NCBI RefSeq assembly: GCF_003171655.1
Contig: NZ_QFZL01000004.1
Location: 372,001 to 436,000 of the forward strand
Reading direction: 5' to 3'
DNA: 64,000 nt
DNA from: Stakelama portus
GTDB taxonomy: Bacteria; Pseudomonadota; Alphaproteobacteria; Sphingomonadales; Sphingomonadaceae
Shown: positions 8,469-17,822 of the stretch, in pieces
How positions within the stretch are numbered: the stretch's first letter is position 1
Layout: each line of letters starts with the position of its first letter
Translations under genes and position numbers: made by a program
Notes under the pieces: model-generated
Databases searched by the model: none
What the model was told of the DNA's origin: nothing
The model's input: only the letters and a program-made list of their open reading frames with translations

Positions 8469-9245
8469 TTGGCTAATTACGAAACGATCACGGTCGAACA
8501 GCGCGATGCGGTGACGCTTGTCACCCTCAACCGGCCCAAGGCGCTCAATGCGCTCAACAGCCAGATACTCGACGAACTGCTCGATGCGATGCGCGCCTTC
8601 GACGCCGATGCATCGCAGGGCTGCGCGGTCATCACCGGCAGCGAAAAGGCATTTGCCGCCGGCGCCGACATCAAGGAGATGCAGAGCCAGGGCTTTGCCG
8701 ACATGTACGGCCATGATTTCTTCGCCGGCTGGGACGCCTTCACCCGCACGCGCAAGCCGATCATCGCGGCGGTCGCCGGCTATGCGCTGGGCGGCGGATG
8801 CGAACTGGCGATGATGTGCGACTTCATCCTGGCGGCGGACAGCGCCAAATTCGGCCAGCCGGAAATCAAGCTGGCGGTGTCGCCCGGGATGGGCGGGTCG
8901 CAACGGCTCACCCGCGCGGTCGGCAAGGCCAAGGCGATGGAAATGTGCCTGACCGGCCGGATGATGGACGTGCATGAGGCCGAACGTTCGGGTCTGGTCA
9001 GTCGCATCCTGCCCGCCGACGAACTGGTCGACGACGCGGTCAAGACCGCGGCGCTGATCGCGTCGATGGCGCCGCTCGCGGTCAAGGCGAACAAGGAAAT
9101 GGTCAACGCCGCCTATGAAACCACGCTGGCCCAGGGCGTCCAGTTCGAACGCCGCCTGTTCCACGCGCTGTTCGGCACGCAGGATCAGAGCGAAGGCATG
9201 GCCGCGTTTGTGGAGAAGCGTCCGGGCGAGTGGACGGGAAAGTGA
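8469..9245 (+). CDS. enoyl-CoA hydratase
   Basis: The 258-residue crotonase-family protein carries the short-chain enoyl-CoA hydratase motifs: [12 protein letters not shown], the oxyanion loop [24 protein letters not shown] with the catalytic glutamate, and [20 protein letters not shown] with the second glutamate region. It hydrates trans-2-enoyl-CoAs, here most likely methacrylyl-CoA to 3-hydroxyisobutyryl-CoA, the valine-pathway step missing between its neighbours. The start is a TTG at 8469, 4 bases after a strong GGAGGA; an in-frame ATG at 8418 lies in the upstream repeat hairpin zone and would add 17 atypical residues. Confidence 0.93.
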   Translation: MANYETITVEQRDAVTLVTLNRPKALNALNSQILDELLDAMRAFDADASQGCAVITGSEKAFAAGADIKEMQSQGFADMYGHDFFAGWDAFTRTRKPIIAAVAGYALGGGCELAMMCDFILAADSAKFGQPEIKLAVSPGMGGSQRLTRAVGKAKAMEMCLTGRMMDVHEAERSGLVSRILPADELVDDAVKTAALIASMAPLAVKANKEMVNAAYETTLAQGVQFERRLFHALFGTQDQSEGMAAFVEKRPGEWTGK

Positions 9246-9252
9246 ATTGTTT

Positions 9253-9440
9253 CCCTCTCCCCGCTGGGGGACAGGGATGCGAAGGCTTGGCAGCGTGCTG
9301 CCTAGCCGTAGCTGGGTGAGGGGAGCGCGGTCGAGATTCGAGCGCGCGGAGCAAGGCTCCGCTCATCCCCTCTCCAACCTTCGCTAGCCGGCAAAGCCGG
9401 CAAGCTACGATATCCTCTCCCCGTGCCGGGGCGAGGAAAG
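9253..9440. repeat. intergenic inverted-repeat element rich in CCCTCTCCCC arms
   Basis: The gap before mmsB holds two related arms, about 9253-9330 and 9361-9440. Each contains small palindromes (CCCC/GGGG stems, GCCGGC-AAA-GCCGGC around 9390-9401) and resembles a reverse complement of the other. It looks like a degenerate palindromic repeat unit; no gene is supported here. Confidence 0.5.
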
Positions 9441-9451
9441 AGGAGTTTGAA

Positions 9452-10336
9452 ATGGCACGCGTAGCATTTATCGGTCTGGGCAATATGGGCGGCGGCATGG
9501 CCGCGAACCTCGCAAAGGCGGGGCATGACGTCCATGCGTTCGACTTGTCGGCGGACGCGCTCGACGCCGCGAAAAAGGCCGGATGCCTGCCCGTCGCCAG
9601 TGCCGCCGAAGCGGTGAAGGGCGCCGAAGCCGTCATCACGATGCTGCCCGCGGGCAAACATGTCGAGGCGGTCTATACCGATGCGGTGTTCGACAATGCC
9701 GATGGCGGCGCGATCCTGATCGATTGCTCGACGATCGACGTCGAAACCGCGCGGCGGATCAACGATGCGGCGGCGGCCAAGGGGCTGACGGCGGTCGATG
9801 CGCCGGTTTCGGGCGGCATCGCGGCGGCAAATGCCGGCACGCTCACCTTCATGGTCGGCGGCAGCAAGGCGGGATTCGAACGCGCCGAACCCTTTCTGTC
9901 CGACATGGGCAAGGCAGTGATCCATGCCGGCGGCGCGGGTGCGGGACAGGCGGCAAAGGCGTGCAACAACATGCTGCTCGGCGCGACGATGGTGGCGACG
10001 TGCGAAGCCTTTCTGCTCGCGCAGAAGCTCGGGCTCGATCCGCAGAAATTCTATGACATCGCGTCGGTATCGTCGGGACAGAGCTGGTCGATGACCAGCT
10101 ATTGCCCGGTGCCCGGCGCCGGCCCCGAAAGCCCCGCCGATCGCGATTATGCCCCCGGCTTTGCAACCGCGTTGATGCTCAAGGATCTCGGCCTCGCCAT
10201 GGCGGCGGCGCAGAATGTCGGTGCCGATGTGCCGATGGGCACGCGCGCGCAGGAGCTGTACGCGCAATTCGCCGAAGCCGGGAATGCCGGCCTCGATTTT
10301 TCCGGCATCATCAGGATGCTTGAGCGCGGGAAATAG
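9452..10336 (+). CDS. mmsB: 3-hydroxyisobutyrate dehydrogenase
   Basis: This 294-residue NAD-dependent beta-hydroxyacid dehydrogenase oxidises 3-hydroxyisobutyrate to methylmalonate semialdehyde, the substrate of MmsA at the other end of the block. It has the N-terminal Rossmann motif GLGNMGGGMAANL, the substrate-binding DAPVSGG, and the catalytic lysine in AKACNNMLLG. The C-terminal helical domain continues to the end with the family-typical GLDFSGI. The length is normal. Start 9452 follows GAGGAG. A second paralogue at 21173 lacks the catabolic context, so this copy is the likelier MmsB. Confidence 0.93.
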   Translation: MARVAFIGLGNMGGGMAANLAKAGHDVHAFDLSADALDAAKKAGCLPVASAAEAVKGAEAVITMLPAGKHVEAVYTDAVFDNADGGAILIDCSTIDVETARRINDAAAAKGLTAVDAPVSGGIAAANAGTLTFMVGGSKAGFERAEPFLSDMGKAVIHAGGAGAGQAAKACNNMLLGATMVATCEAFLLAQKLGLDPQKFYDIASVSSGQSWSMTSYCPVPGAGPESPADRDYAPGFATALMLKDLGLAMAAAQNVGADVPMGTRAQELYAQFAEAGNAGLDFSGIIRMLERGK

Positions 10337-10355
10337 CCGATCCAGCGATCCTTTG

Positions 10356-10463
10356 CCCTGAACAGCCATTGCGCGTGTCGAAATGGCGTATCGAAGGGTC
10401 CTTCGATACGGCCCCCCGATACAGGCCTTCGCCAGGCTCAGTCCCTAGTCAGGACAAACGGGG
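10356..10463. repeat. dispersed palindromic repeat A, copy 2
   Basis: This copy has the arms in tail-to-tail order: about 10356-10397, then 10398-10463. The centre is a near-perfect palindrome, CGTATCGAAGG / CCTTCGATACG at 10387-10410, with mismatches only in the middle. The outer sequences (CCTGAACAGCC, and GGCTCAGTCCCTAGTCAGGACAAACGG) match copies 1 and 3. Confidence 0.85.
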
Positions 10464-10553
10464 CATGTCCGGCGCCCGAGCAACAATGTTAACCCTCTAT
10501 TTGCCTTCTCGCGCAGATAGGGGAGGCGCATAACCCCGGCAAAGGAGCCCGAT

Positions 10554-11495
10554 ATGCGTCGCCTTTTGCCGCTCGTTGCCATTGCGCTCACTGCTCCCGC
10601 CGCTGCGCAGCAGGGGGGCGGCGCGCCGTTCGTCATCGAACAATCGGGACAGGGTTTCGCGACGCTCGACGACGCAGTCACAGCGATCGGCGACCGCGAA
10701 GCGACGATCCTGATCGCTCCGGGCGTCTATCATCAATGCACGGTGCAATCGGGCGGCAAGATCACGTTCCGCGCCCGCCAGCCCGGCACGGCTATTTTCG
10801 ACGGCGAAACCTGTGAGGGCAAGGCGGCGTTCGTGCTGCGCGGGCGCGGATCGGTGGTCGACGGGATCGTGTTCCGCAACCTGCGCGTCGCCGATGGCAA
10901 TGGCGCCGGGGTGCGCATCGAAACCGGCGACCTCTATGTCACCAATTCGATGTTCCTCGACAGCCAGGAAGGGATTCTTGGCGGCTATCACGATTCGATC
11001 CGCATGATCAGCATCGATCATTCGACTTTTGCCGGGCTTGGCCAGTGCGACGAGACGGTCGATTGCAGCCACTCCATCTATCTGGCGCTGCAACAGGGGG
11101 TGATTTCGATCACCAATTCGCGGTTCGAACGCGGCACCGGTGGTCATTATGTCAAGATCCGTGCGCCGCAGATCGTCGTTGCCGATTCCAGCTTTGACGA
11201 CAGCGAGGGCCACAAGACCAATTACATGATCGACATGTCCGAAGGCGGCACCGGGCGGATCACCGGCAACACTTTCGTCCAGGGACCGGACAAGGAAAAC
11301 TGGACCGCGCTGATCATGGTCGGTGCGGAGGCGCGGACCTATGGCTCGGCGGGACTGACCGTGGCGAACAACACCGCCACGCTGGCGCCGGGCGTGCAGA
11401 AAAGCCCGGCCTTCGTCGCTACCGCGGCACGCGATGCGGTGCGGCTCGAAAACAACCAGCTCGGCCCCGGCATCCGCCCGTTCGAGCAGCGCTAG
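10554..11495 (+). CDS. secreted right-handed parallel beta-helix protein
   Basis: The 313-residue protein starts with a signal peptide (about residues 1-20, cleavage after AAAQ). The rest reads as pectate-lyase-like coils, with repeated short strands rich in V/I/F and turns with N, D and G (VVDGIVFRNLRVADGNGAGVR, VTNSMFLDSQEG, SITNSRFERG, VVADSSFDDS, ITGNTFVQG). Parallel beta-helices of this kind are common in periplasmic or secreted carbohydrate-active proteins. No catalytic signature identifies an enzyme activity. It is preceded by repeat A and converges with the phosphatase gene. Confidence 0.82.
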   Translation: MRRLLPLVAIALTAPAAAQQGGGAPFVIEQSGQGFATLDDAVTAIGDREATILIAPGVYHQCTVQSGGKITFRARQPGTAIFDGETCEGKAAFVLRGRGSVVDGIVFRNLRVADGNGAGVRIETGDLYVTNSMFLDSQEGILGGYHDSIRMISIDHSTFAGLGQCDETVDCSHSIYLALQQGVISITNSRFERGTGGHYVKIRAPQIVVADSSFDDSEGHKTNYMIDMSEGGTGRITGNTFVQGPDKENWTALIMVGAEARTYGSAGLTVANNTATLAPGVQKSPAFVATAARDAVRLENNQLGPGIRPFEQR

Positions 11496-11514
11496 GGCCG
11501 AGCCTCAAGGTCGG

Positions 11515-13131
11515 TCAGTTTGCCGGGCAGGTGCTGGCGGTACCGGCATCCAGATCGAGGCAGCGGCCGTCGATCTCGACCGGAACCGGCATGTGCAGCA
11601 GCCCCGCCAGCGTCGGCGCGATGTCGACGGTTTCGACCGACAGCGGCTGTTCGAAACTGGTCATGCCCTTGCGCCAGAACAGGATCGGCACGCGGCGGTC
11701 ATAGTCCCAGAAGCTGCCATGGGTCGAAGCGCGGCCCGGACGCGGCGCTGCGATCGGCGAAACGCGCGGCTTGAGCGCGATGATGATCTCGCCCGAACGC
11801 TCGGTGTCATAGGAGGCGCGGGCACGCTCGATCATGCTCCAGTCCTCGGGCGGACCCGAAGGCGCCGGGGCGGCAAGGATTTCGTCGCGAGTGAATACCT
11901 CTGCGATATCAGGATCGGCCTTGAAATGGGCGATCGCGGCGGCGGCGAGCCGGTCGTGATCGGCCTGCGACAGGCTGGGATCGATCCAGTAATTGCCACT
12001 GTCGCCGCGGATGCTGCCTTCGGGCAGACCAACCGAAGCGGCGACGCCGGCGACCGGATCGCGGGTGATGCGATGCGCGTCGGGCATGCCCTGGATCTGC
12101 TGGCGCTCGGTGGCGTCGGTGCCGCCATGATCGGCGGTAAGGACGACGGCATAATCGACACCGGTCGAATCGAGCACTGCGAAGAGCTGGCCGAGCTGTT
12201 CGTCGAGCGACAGCAGCTGAAGGCACATCTCGCTGCCCTGCGTGCCATAGGCATGGCCGACATAATCGGTTGCCGACGCGCCGACGATCAGCAGGTCGGG
12301 CGCATCGCCCTGACCCAGTTTGAGCTCGGTGGCGAGCCCGGCGGCGGCGGCAGTGACGGCTTCGTCGAATTCGGGCGAGGCCTTGAACGCGCCCTTGTCG
12401 CCTGCCGCCCGGGCAAAGCGGCCATCGCCGATCGTGCCGTTGCCGACCGGAATCGCAACGGCGCGGGGACGGCAGAAATCGGGAAGCGGCAGCGCCGGCT
12501 CGGCAGTGGCGATGCGTTCGGCGACCGACGTGTTGATCCGCGTGATCGTGGCAGGTGCCTGACGACCGGCATAGCTGACAAAGCCGTCCTTGCCCCACCA
12601 CCAGATCTGATCGGGATTGTGACCCGACATCATCACCGCGGCGCGATCCTTGCCCGCAACCGCGACGACACGCGAATCGGGGTTGGCGGCCTTCATCCAT
12701 TCGCCCAGCGTCGAAACGCGCAGATGTTTGGGCGAAACGGTATAATCGTCCGAATTGGAGCCGGGGACGCTTTCGTCCTCGGCGCAATAAATCGTCTTGT
12801 CCTCGCGATCAGCGTTCAGATCGATCCAGTCATTGGCGATGATGCCGGTGCGCGCCGGGCGTGCGCCGGTCAGGATCGTCGAATGGCCGGGGCAGGTTTC
12901 GGTGGCGCTGTGGCTCTGATAGCCCGATGGGAAGACCGCGCCGCTGGCCATGCGGGCCAGCCCGAACCGGAATTGCGGGCGATATTCGGCGAAGAGATTG
13001 GCCGAGAACTGGTCGACCGAAATCACCACGATCAGCCTGGGCGGCGTTTCCGGCGAAGGCGCCTGTTGTGCAGCGAGCGGGGTGGTCACCAGCAGCGAGG
13101 CTGCTGCGGCCAGGGTGCGAAACAGACGCAT
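11515..13131 (-). CDS. phoK: PhoK-like alkaline phosphatase, secreted
   Basis: The 538-residue protein closely resembles Sphingomonas PhoK, a secreted two-metal alkaline phosphatase with a threonine nucleophile. After a signal peptide (residues 1-22) it has Asp40 in ISVDQFS, the nucleophile region HSATETCPGHS (Thr79 aligns with PhoK Thr89), AEDES, GKDRAA, ASATDYVGH and TADHGG with the remaining metal ligands, and a C-terminal RVPILFWRKGM. All expected ligands are present. The start at 13131 is preceded by GGAGA with a 7-base gap; an upstream in-frame start at 13152 is less likely. It is transcribed divergently from the dsbD-like gene. Resemblance to PhoK is from recall of that sequence, not an alignment search. 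Confidence 0.9.
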   Translation of the reverse strand: MRLFRTLAAAASLLVTTPLAAQQAPSPETPPRLIVVISVDQFSANLFAEYRPQFRFGLARMASGAVFPSGYQSHSATETCPGHSTILTGARPARTGIIANDWIDLNADREDKTIYCAEDESVPGSNSDDYTVSPKHLRVSTLGEWMKAANPDSRVVAVAGKDRAAVMMSGHNPDQIWWWGKDGFVSYAGRQAPATITRINTSVAERIATAEPALPLPDFCRPRAVAIPVGNGTIGDGRFARAAGDKGAFKASPEFDEAVTAAAAGLATELKLGQGDAPDLLIVGASATDYVGHAYGTQGSEMCLQLLSLDEQLGQLFAVLDSTGVDYAVVLTADHGGTDATERQQIQGMPDAHRITRDPVAGVAASVGLPEGSIRGDSGNYWIDPSLSQADHDRLAAAAIAHFKADPDIAEVFTRDEILAAPAPSGPPEDWSMIERARASYDTERSGEIIIALKPRVSPIAAPRPGRASTHGSFWDYDRRVPILFWRKGMTSFEQPLSVETVDIAPTLAGLLHMPVPVEIDGRCLDLDAGTASTCPAN

Positions 13132-13206
13132 CGGGAGTCTCCGGCATGACATTGGACGAGCACCGCTGCTAATGGGCGAACGGGTCGACTAGAGCAAGGA
13201 CGCCAG

Positions 13207-15282
13207 ATGCGGGCACGATATTGCGCCTTTATGACAATGATGCTGGTCCTGCTTGGGCTGATCGCTGCGCCCGCATCGGCGCAGGAGATCGAGCCGGGTC
13301 CGCATATCGCGATCGATCTGGTCGCCGAAACGCCCGATCCGCGCTCCGGCAGCGATGTGACGCTGGCCTTTGCATCCACGCCCAGGCCGGGCTGGCATGG
13401 CTATTGGCGCAACCCCGGCGATGCGGGGCTTGCCGCGCGGCTTGACTGGCAGCTGCCCGATGGCGTTAGCGTGGGGGAACTGCGCTATCCGGTTCCCGAG
13501 CGCCTGCTGATCGCCGGGCTGATGAACTATGTTTATGAAGCGCCGTTCGCCCAGTTGGTGACGCTGCACGTGCCCGATGGTCTGGCGCCGGGAACGCGCC
13601 TGCCGGTCGCGGTGAAGATGCAGTATCTGGTGTGCACGCTGTCGATCTGCGTTCCCGAAAGCGCTGCGCTTTCGACCGAACTCGTTGTCGGCGACGGTAC
13701 CGTGGCGCCGGCGACGCGTGCGCGTTTCGACGCCTGGCGACAGAAACTCCCGAAAAAACTGGGTTCGCAGGCGACATGGCAGCGCGAGGGCGAACGAATT
13801 CGTATCGCGATCCCCTATCCCGCGGGCGCCGATCTGGGGGATGCCTATCTCTATCCGGTCACCGATCGGGCGATCGACTATGCCGCCGACCAGCATATTG
13901 TACGCGATGGCGACCGGCTGGTCGTCGAAACCGCTGCGATCGAACCGCAAGGCGATATCGAGGCGGTACTCGATACGGGTGACGGCGACGGGTTGGAGAT
14001 TACCGCCGTGCCGGGCGTTGTCGCGCCGGCTGCGGCTAAGGGGGCCTCATCCTCCCCGGCTGCTGTCGGGTGGCAGGCCGCGTTGATCGCCTTTGCCGGC
14101 GCAGTGCTCGGCGGGCTGATCCTCAACGTCATGCCCTGTGTCTTTCCGATCCTCAGCCTCAAGGCGCTCAGCCTGGCAAAGGCTGGAGACGACGGCCATC
14201 GTCCGCGCGCCGAGGCGCTGGCCTATACTGCCGGCGTCGTGCTGGTGTGCGTCGCGCTGGGCGCTATCCTGTTGGGAGTCCGTGCCGCCGGTATAAGCGC
14301 GGGTTGGGCGTTTCAGCTGCAAAGTCCCGCCGTGATCCTGGTCCTGTTGCTGCTGGTCAGTGCCATCGCCTTCAATCTTGCCGGATTGTTCGAGCTGGCG
14401 ACGCCGGGATTCGTCAATCGCGTTGGCGGCAACGGCACGGGCAGCGCCTTTGCCACCGGAGCGCTCGCGGCATTTGTCGCTACTCCCTGTACGGGGCCGT
14501 TCATGGGAGCGGCGCTGGGCGCGGCGCTGGTGCTGCCCTGGGCGGCGGGGATTGCCGTATTTGCCGGACTGGGTCTGGGCATCGCCTTGCCGTTCCTGCT
14601 GCTCGGCTTCGTCCCTGCGCTGCGTCGCATCCTGCCACGGCCCGGGCCATGGATGGAACGGATGCGGCGCCTATTGTCGATTCCCATGTTCCTGACCGCC
14701 GTCGCGCTCGCCTGGGTGTTGGGGCGTCAGACCGGCGCGAACGGCATGGCGCTGGGGCTGTTGGCGGCGCTGGCTTTCGTGCTGCTGCTATGGGTCGGCG
14801 GGCGCAGGCAGGCACAGGGGCGCGGTTTCGGGCTGTTCGCGCTGATTGCCTGTATCGCAGTCACCGTGATCGCCGTGGCTGCGATCGCCCACGTGCCTGC
14901 GGAGCGGTCTGCACCGGCGGAAGCAGCGGCGAATGCCGAACCTTTCAGCGAGGAACGGCTGGCCGAACTGCGTAGCGAGGGGCGCCCGGTATTCGCCTAT
15001 TTCACCGCCGACTGGTGCCTGACGTGCAAGGTCAATGAAAAGGCCGTGATCGAAACCGCACCGGTGAATCAGGCTTTCGCCGACCGCGACGTCGCGGTGC
15101 TGGTCGGCGACTGGACCGATGGCGATCCGGTGCTTGGCCGCTTCATCGAGGCACATAATCGCGCCGGGGTGCCGCTTTACCTCTGGTATGCGCCGGACGG
15201 CAGCGATCCCGAAGTCCTGCCGCAAATATTGACCCAGGCGATGCTGCGCGAGCGATCCGAAGCGGCGGGGCAGGGCGGATAA
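13207..15282 (+). CDS. DsbD-like thiol:disulfide interchange protein
   Basis: This 691-residue membrane protein has the three-part DsbD layout. It has a signal peptide (1-25), a periplasmic N-domain with a cysteine pair (Cys143 and Cys148 in CTLSIC), and a membrane domain of about eight helices from residue about 290. The membrane domain carries conserved cysteines Cys311 (NVMPCVFPILS) and Cys428 (VATPCTGPFMG), and a C-terminal thioredoxin-like domain has Cys604-x-x-Cys607 (DWCLTCK). Such proteins pass electrons from cytoplasmic thioredoxin to the periplasm for disulfide isomerisation or cytochrome maturation. The N-domain is of the DsbD-alpha-like DUF type seen in alphaproteobacteria, so its partner may differ from E. 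coli DsbC. Confidence 0.9.
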   Translation: MRARYCAFMTMMLVLLGLIAAPASAQEIEPGPHIAIDLVAETPDPRSGSDVTLAFASTPRPGWHGYWRNPGDAGLAARLDWQLPDGVSVGELRYPVPERLLIAGLMNYVYEAPFAQLVTLHVPDGLAPGTRLPVAVKMQYLVCTLSICVPESAALSTELVVGDGTVAPATRARFDAWRQKLPKKLGSQATWQREGERIRIAIPYPAGADLGDAYLYPVTDRAIDYAADQHIVRDGDRLVVETAAIEPQGDIEAVLDTGDGDGLEITAVPGVVAPAAAKGASSSPAAVGWQAALIAFAGAVLGGLILNVMPCVFPILSLKALSLAKAGDDGHRPRAEALAYTAGVVLVCVALGAILLGVRAAGISAGWAFQLQSPAVILVLLLLVSAIAFNLAGLFELATPGFVNRVGGNGTGSAFATGALAAFVATPCTGPFMGAALGAALVLPWAAGIAVFAGLGLGIALPFLLLGFVPALRRILPRPGPWMERMRRLLSIPMFLTAVALAWVLGRQTGANGMALGLLAALAFVLLLWVGGRRQAQGRGFGLFALIACIAVTVIAVAAIAHVPAERSAPAEAAANAEPFSEERLAELRSEGRPVFAYFTADWCLTCKVNEKAVIETAPVNQAFADRDVAVLVGDWTDGDPVLGRFIEAHNRAGVPLYLWYAPDGSDPEVLPQILTQAMLRERSEAAGQGG

Positions 15283-15385
15283 CGTCCCGACCGGCAGCGT
15301 TTCATCCGGTGCGCCTGCCCCCTTGTGCGGCGCAACAAAGTGGTTAGCATGGAACCGTAACGGCTTTCGATGCTTGGGAGATGGG

Positions 15386-16879
15386 ATGGCGGCAGCAAAA
15401 GCGTTCGACGAAATCTGGGGGCATGGCGGGCCCGATGCTCCGCGTGCCGAATTCGCTGCGCTTGCCGAATGGATCGCATCGACACCCCCGGAAGAGCTTG
15501 CCCGGCGCCAGCAATCCGCTGAAGCGACCTTCCGCCAGCTGGGCATCACCTTCGCCGTGTACGGAGAAAGCGAGGCCGCCGAGCGGATCATCCCCTTCGA
15601 TATCGTTCCCCGCGTCTTCCTGCCCGGCGAATGGAAGCGGCTTTCCGAAGGGCTGGTTCAGCGAGTCGACGCGATCAACGCCTTTCTCGAAGACATATAT
15701 TCGGGCGATCAGCGGATCGTGAAAGAAGGGATCATCCCGCCCGAACTCATCTATCTCAACGAACAATTCCGCCCCGAAGTGAACGGCATCCGTCCGCCGC
15801 ATGGCATCTGGGCGCATATCTGCGGAATCGATCTGGTCCGGACCGGCCCCGATGATTTCTTCGTGCTGGAGGACAATGCCCGCACGCCGTCGGGCGTTTC
15901 CTATATGCTCGAAAATCGCGAGGCGATGATCCGCCTCTGCCCCGAACTGTTCCGCGAATTCCGCGTGGCGGCGGTGGACAGCTATTCGGACCTGTTGCTC
16001 GAAACGATGCGGTCGGTGACGCCGGGGCCGGGCAAGTCGCGCCCGGTTTGCGTCGTGCTGACGCCAGGGCATTTCAACTCCGCTTATTATGAGCACAGCT
16101 TCCTGGCCGACTCGATGGGGATCGAACTGGTCGAGGCTGCGGATCTGGTCGTGGACGATGACATTGTCTGGATGCAGACAATCGCGGGCCGCGTGCAGGT
16201 GGATGTCATCTATCGCCGGATCGACGATGACTTTCTCGATCCGCTGACCTTCCGTCCGGATTCGCTATTGGGCGTGCCGGGACTGATATCGGCCTATCGC
16301 GCCGGGAATGTCGCGATCATCAATGCGCCGGGCAACGGCATCGCCGACGACAAGGCGATCTACAGCTATATGCCGGAGATCGTGCGCTTCTATTCGGGCG
16401 GCGAAGCCAAGCTGCCGAACGTCGAAACCTATCGCTGCCGCGAGCCCGATGCGCTGCAATATACGCTCGATAATCTCGATCAGCTGGTGGTGAAGCTTGT
16501 CGACGGGTCGGGCGGCTATGGCATGCTGGTCGGCCCGACCGCGACCAAAGAGATGATCGAGGCGTTCCGAGCCGCGCTGATCGCCGAGCCGCATCGCTAT
16601 ATCGCACAGCCGACGCTGGCGCTTTCGACGGTTCCGACGATGAGCGAAAAGGGCGTGGCGCCGCGCCATGTCGATTTCCGTCCCTTTGTCCTGACCGGCA
16701 GTCATGGCGTTCAGGTGGTGCCCGGCGGACTGACGCGGGTTGCATTGCGTGAAGGGTCGCTGGTCGTCAATTCGAGCCAGGGCGGCGGCACCAAGGACAG
16801 TTTCGTGCTGATGGAGGACGTGCCGCAGGGGCAGAGCCAGGGCGACGGCGGCATGCAGCAGACTCAGGTGGGTTCCTGA
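15386..16879 (+). CDS. circularly permuted ATP-grasp protein (DUF404/DUF407 type)
   Basis: The 497-residue protein belongs to the circularly permuted ATP-grasp family, proposed from comparative genomics to form peptide or amide bonds. Recognisable are FDIVPRVFLPGEWKRL, the FLEDIYSGDQ segment, EDNARTPSGVSYMLENR, and the C-terminal VDGSGGYGMLVGP and NSSQGGGTKDSFV loops. The start at 15386 follows GGGAG; the frame extends upstream to 15323 without a ribosome-binding site. It is the first gene of a three-gene operon with an alpha-E protein (1 base downstream) and a transglutaminase-like protein, the standard trio of this system. The substrate is unknown. Confidence 0.9.
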   Translation: MAAAKAFDEIWGHGGPDAPRAEFAALAEWIASTPPEELARRQQSAEATFRQLGITFAVYGESEAAERIIPFDIVPRVFLPGEWKRLSEGLVQRVDAINAFLEDIYSGDQRIVKEGIIPPELIYLNEQFRPEVNGIRPPHGIWAHICGIDLVRTGPDDFFVLEDNARTPSGVSYMLENREAMIRLCPELFREFRVAAVDSYSDLLLETMRSVTPGPGKSRPVCVVLTPGHFNSAYYEHSFLADSMGIELVEAADLVVDDDIVWMQTIAGRVQVDVIYRRIDDDFLDPLTFRPDSLLGVPGLISAYRAGNVAIINAPGNGIADDKAIYSYMPEIVRFYSGGEAKLPNVETYRCREPDALQYTLDNLDQLVVKLVDGSGGYGMLVGPTATKEMIEAFRAALIAEPHRYIAQPTLALSTVPTMSEKGVAPRHVDFRPFVLTGSHGVQVVPGGLTRVALREGSLVVNSSQGGGTKDSFVLMEDVPQGQSQGDGGMQQTQVGS

Positions 16880-16880
16880 T

Positions 16881-17822
16881 ATGCTGATGCTCTCCCGCAC
16901 CGCAGCGGCGCTGTACTGGCTTGGCCGTTATGTCGAACGCGCCGATTTTCAGGCCCGGCTGATCGAAGCCACGGTGCGGCTCGATGCGCTGTCGGCGCGT
17001 CCGGCGGGCGAAGCGGCATGGCGCAGTGCGCTGAGCGTGAGCTATACCGAAGAGGCGTTCGAAGCCACCGGCCAGGAAATGACGCAGGCCAATGTCGTCC
17101 GTTTCCTGACGCTGGACGAAGACAATCCCGGATCGATCGTCCGCTGCCTCGACATGGCGCGCAACAATGCCAAGGCGGTTCGCACCGCACTGACTCGCGA
17201 ATCCTGGACCGCGATCAATCGCGCCTGGCTGTTGTTCCACAATCGCCGCAACCCCGGCGGCCCCACCGCCGTGCTCAACATGGTCGAATCGGTGAAGGCG
17301 GAAACCCGCGGATTCGAAGGCGCCGTGCGTCGGATGATGCACAATGAAGCGACTTGGCTGATTCAGCTGGGCGCCGCGATCGAACGTGCGGACAACACTG
17401 CGCGGCTGCTCGACGTCAAATATCACCTGCTGCTGCCCGAGGGCGAAGTGGTCGGGGGAACGATGGACCGCGATCAGTGGACCACCATCCTGCAGACGGT
17501 GTCCGCCGTCACTGCCTATCGCTGGCTTTACAGCGAGGGGCTGTCGTCGGCCAATGTCATCGATTTGCTGATATCCCGGTTTGAATTGCCGCGTTCGCTG
17601 GCCGCGTGCGTCGATGAAGTCGTGACGTTGCTCAGCCAGCTTGCGCGACGCACCGGGCTGCAGGGTGAGGCGGACCGGATGGCGCGGGCGCGGCTGATGC
17701 GGATACAGAAAACGCGGACATCGGACATCATCGTCGCCGGACTGCACGAATATCTGGGGGCGTTCATCAAGGAGAACGCATTGCTCGACAGTGCCATCGC
17801 CCGGCAGTTCCGGTTCATCTGA
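16881..17822 (+). CDS. alpha-E domain protein (DUF403)
   Basis: This 313-residue, almost all-helical protein matches the alpha-E family that accompanies circularly permuted ATP-grasp proteins. The N-terminal MLSRTAAALYWLGRYVERAD is diagnostic, and a second repeat-like helix pair has AAIERADNTARLLDVKYH. Its role is probably to bind or present a substrate to the ATP-grasp partner; no catalytic residues are known. It begins one base after the upstream stop codon, and its stop overlaps the ATG of the transglutaminase-like gene, so the three are translationally coupled. Confidence 0.9.
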   Translation: MLMLSRTAAALYWLGRYVERADFQARLIEATVRLDALSARPAGEAAWRSALSVSYTEEAFEATGQEMTQANVVRFLTLDEDNPGSIVRCLDMARNNAKAVRTALTRESWTAINRAWLLFHNRRNPGGPTAVLNMVESVKAETRGFEGAVRRMMHNEATWLIQLGAAIERADNTARLLDVKYHLLLPEGEVVGGTMDRDQWTTILQTVSAVTAYRWLYSEGLSSANVIDLLISRFELPRSLAACVDEVVTLLSQLARRTGLQGEADRMARARLMRIQKTRTSDIIVAGLHEYLGAFIKENALLDSAIARQFRFI

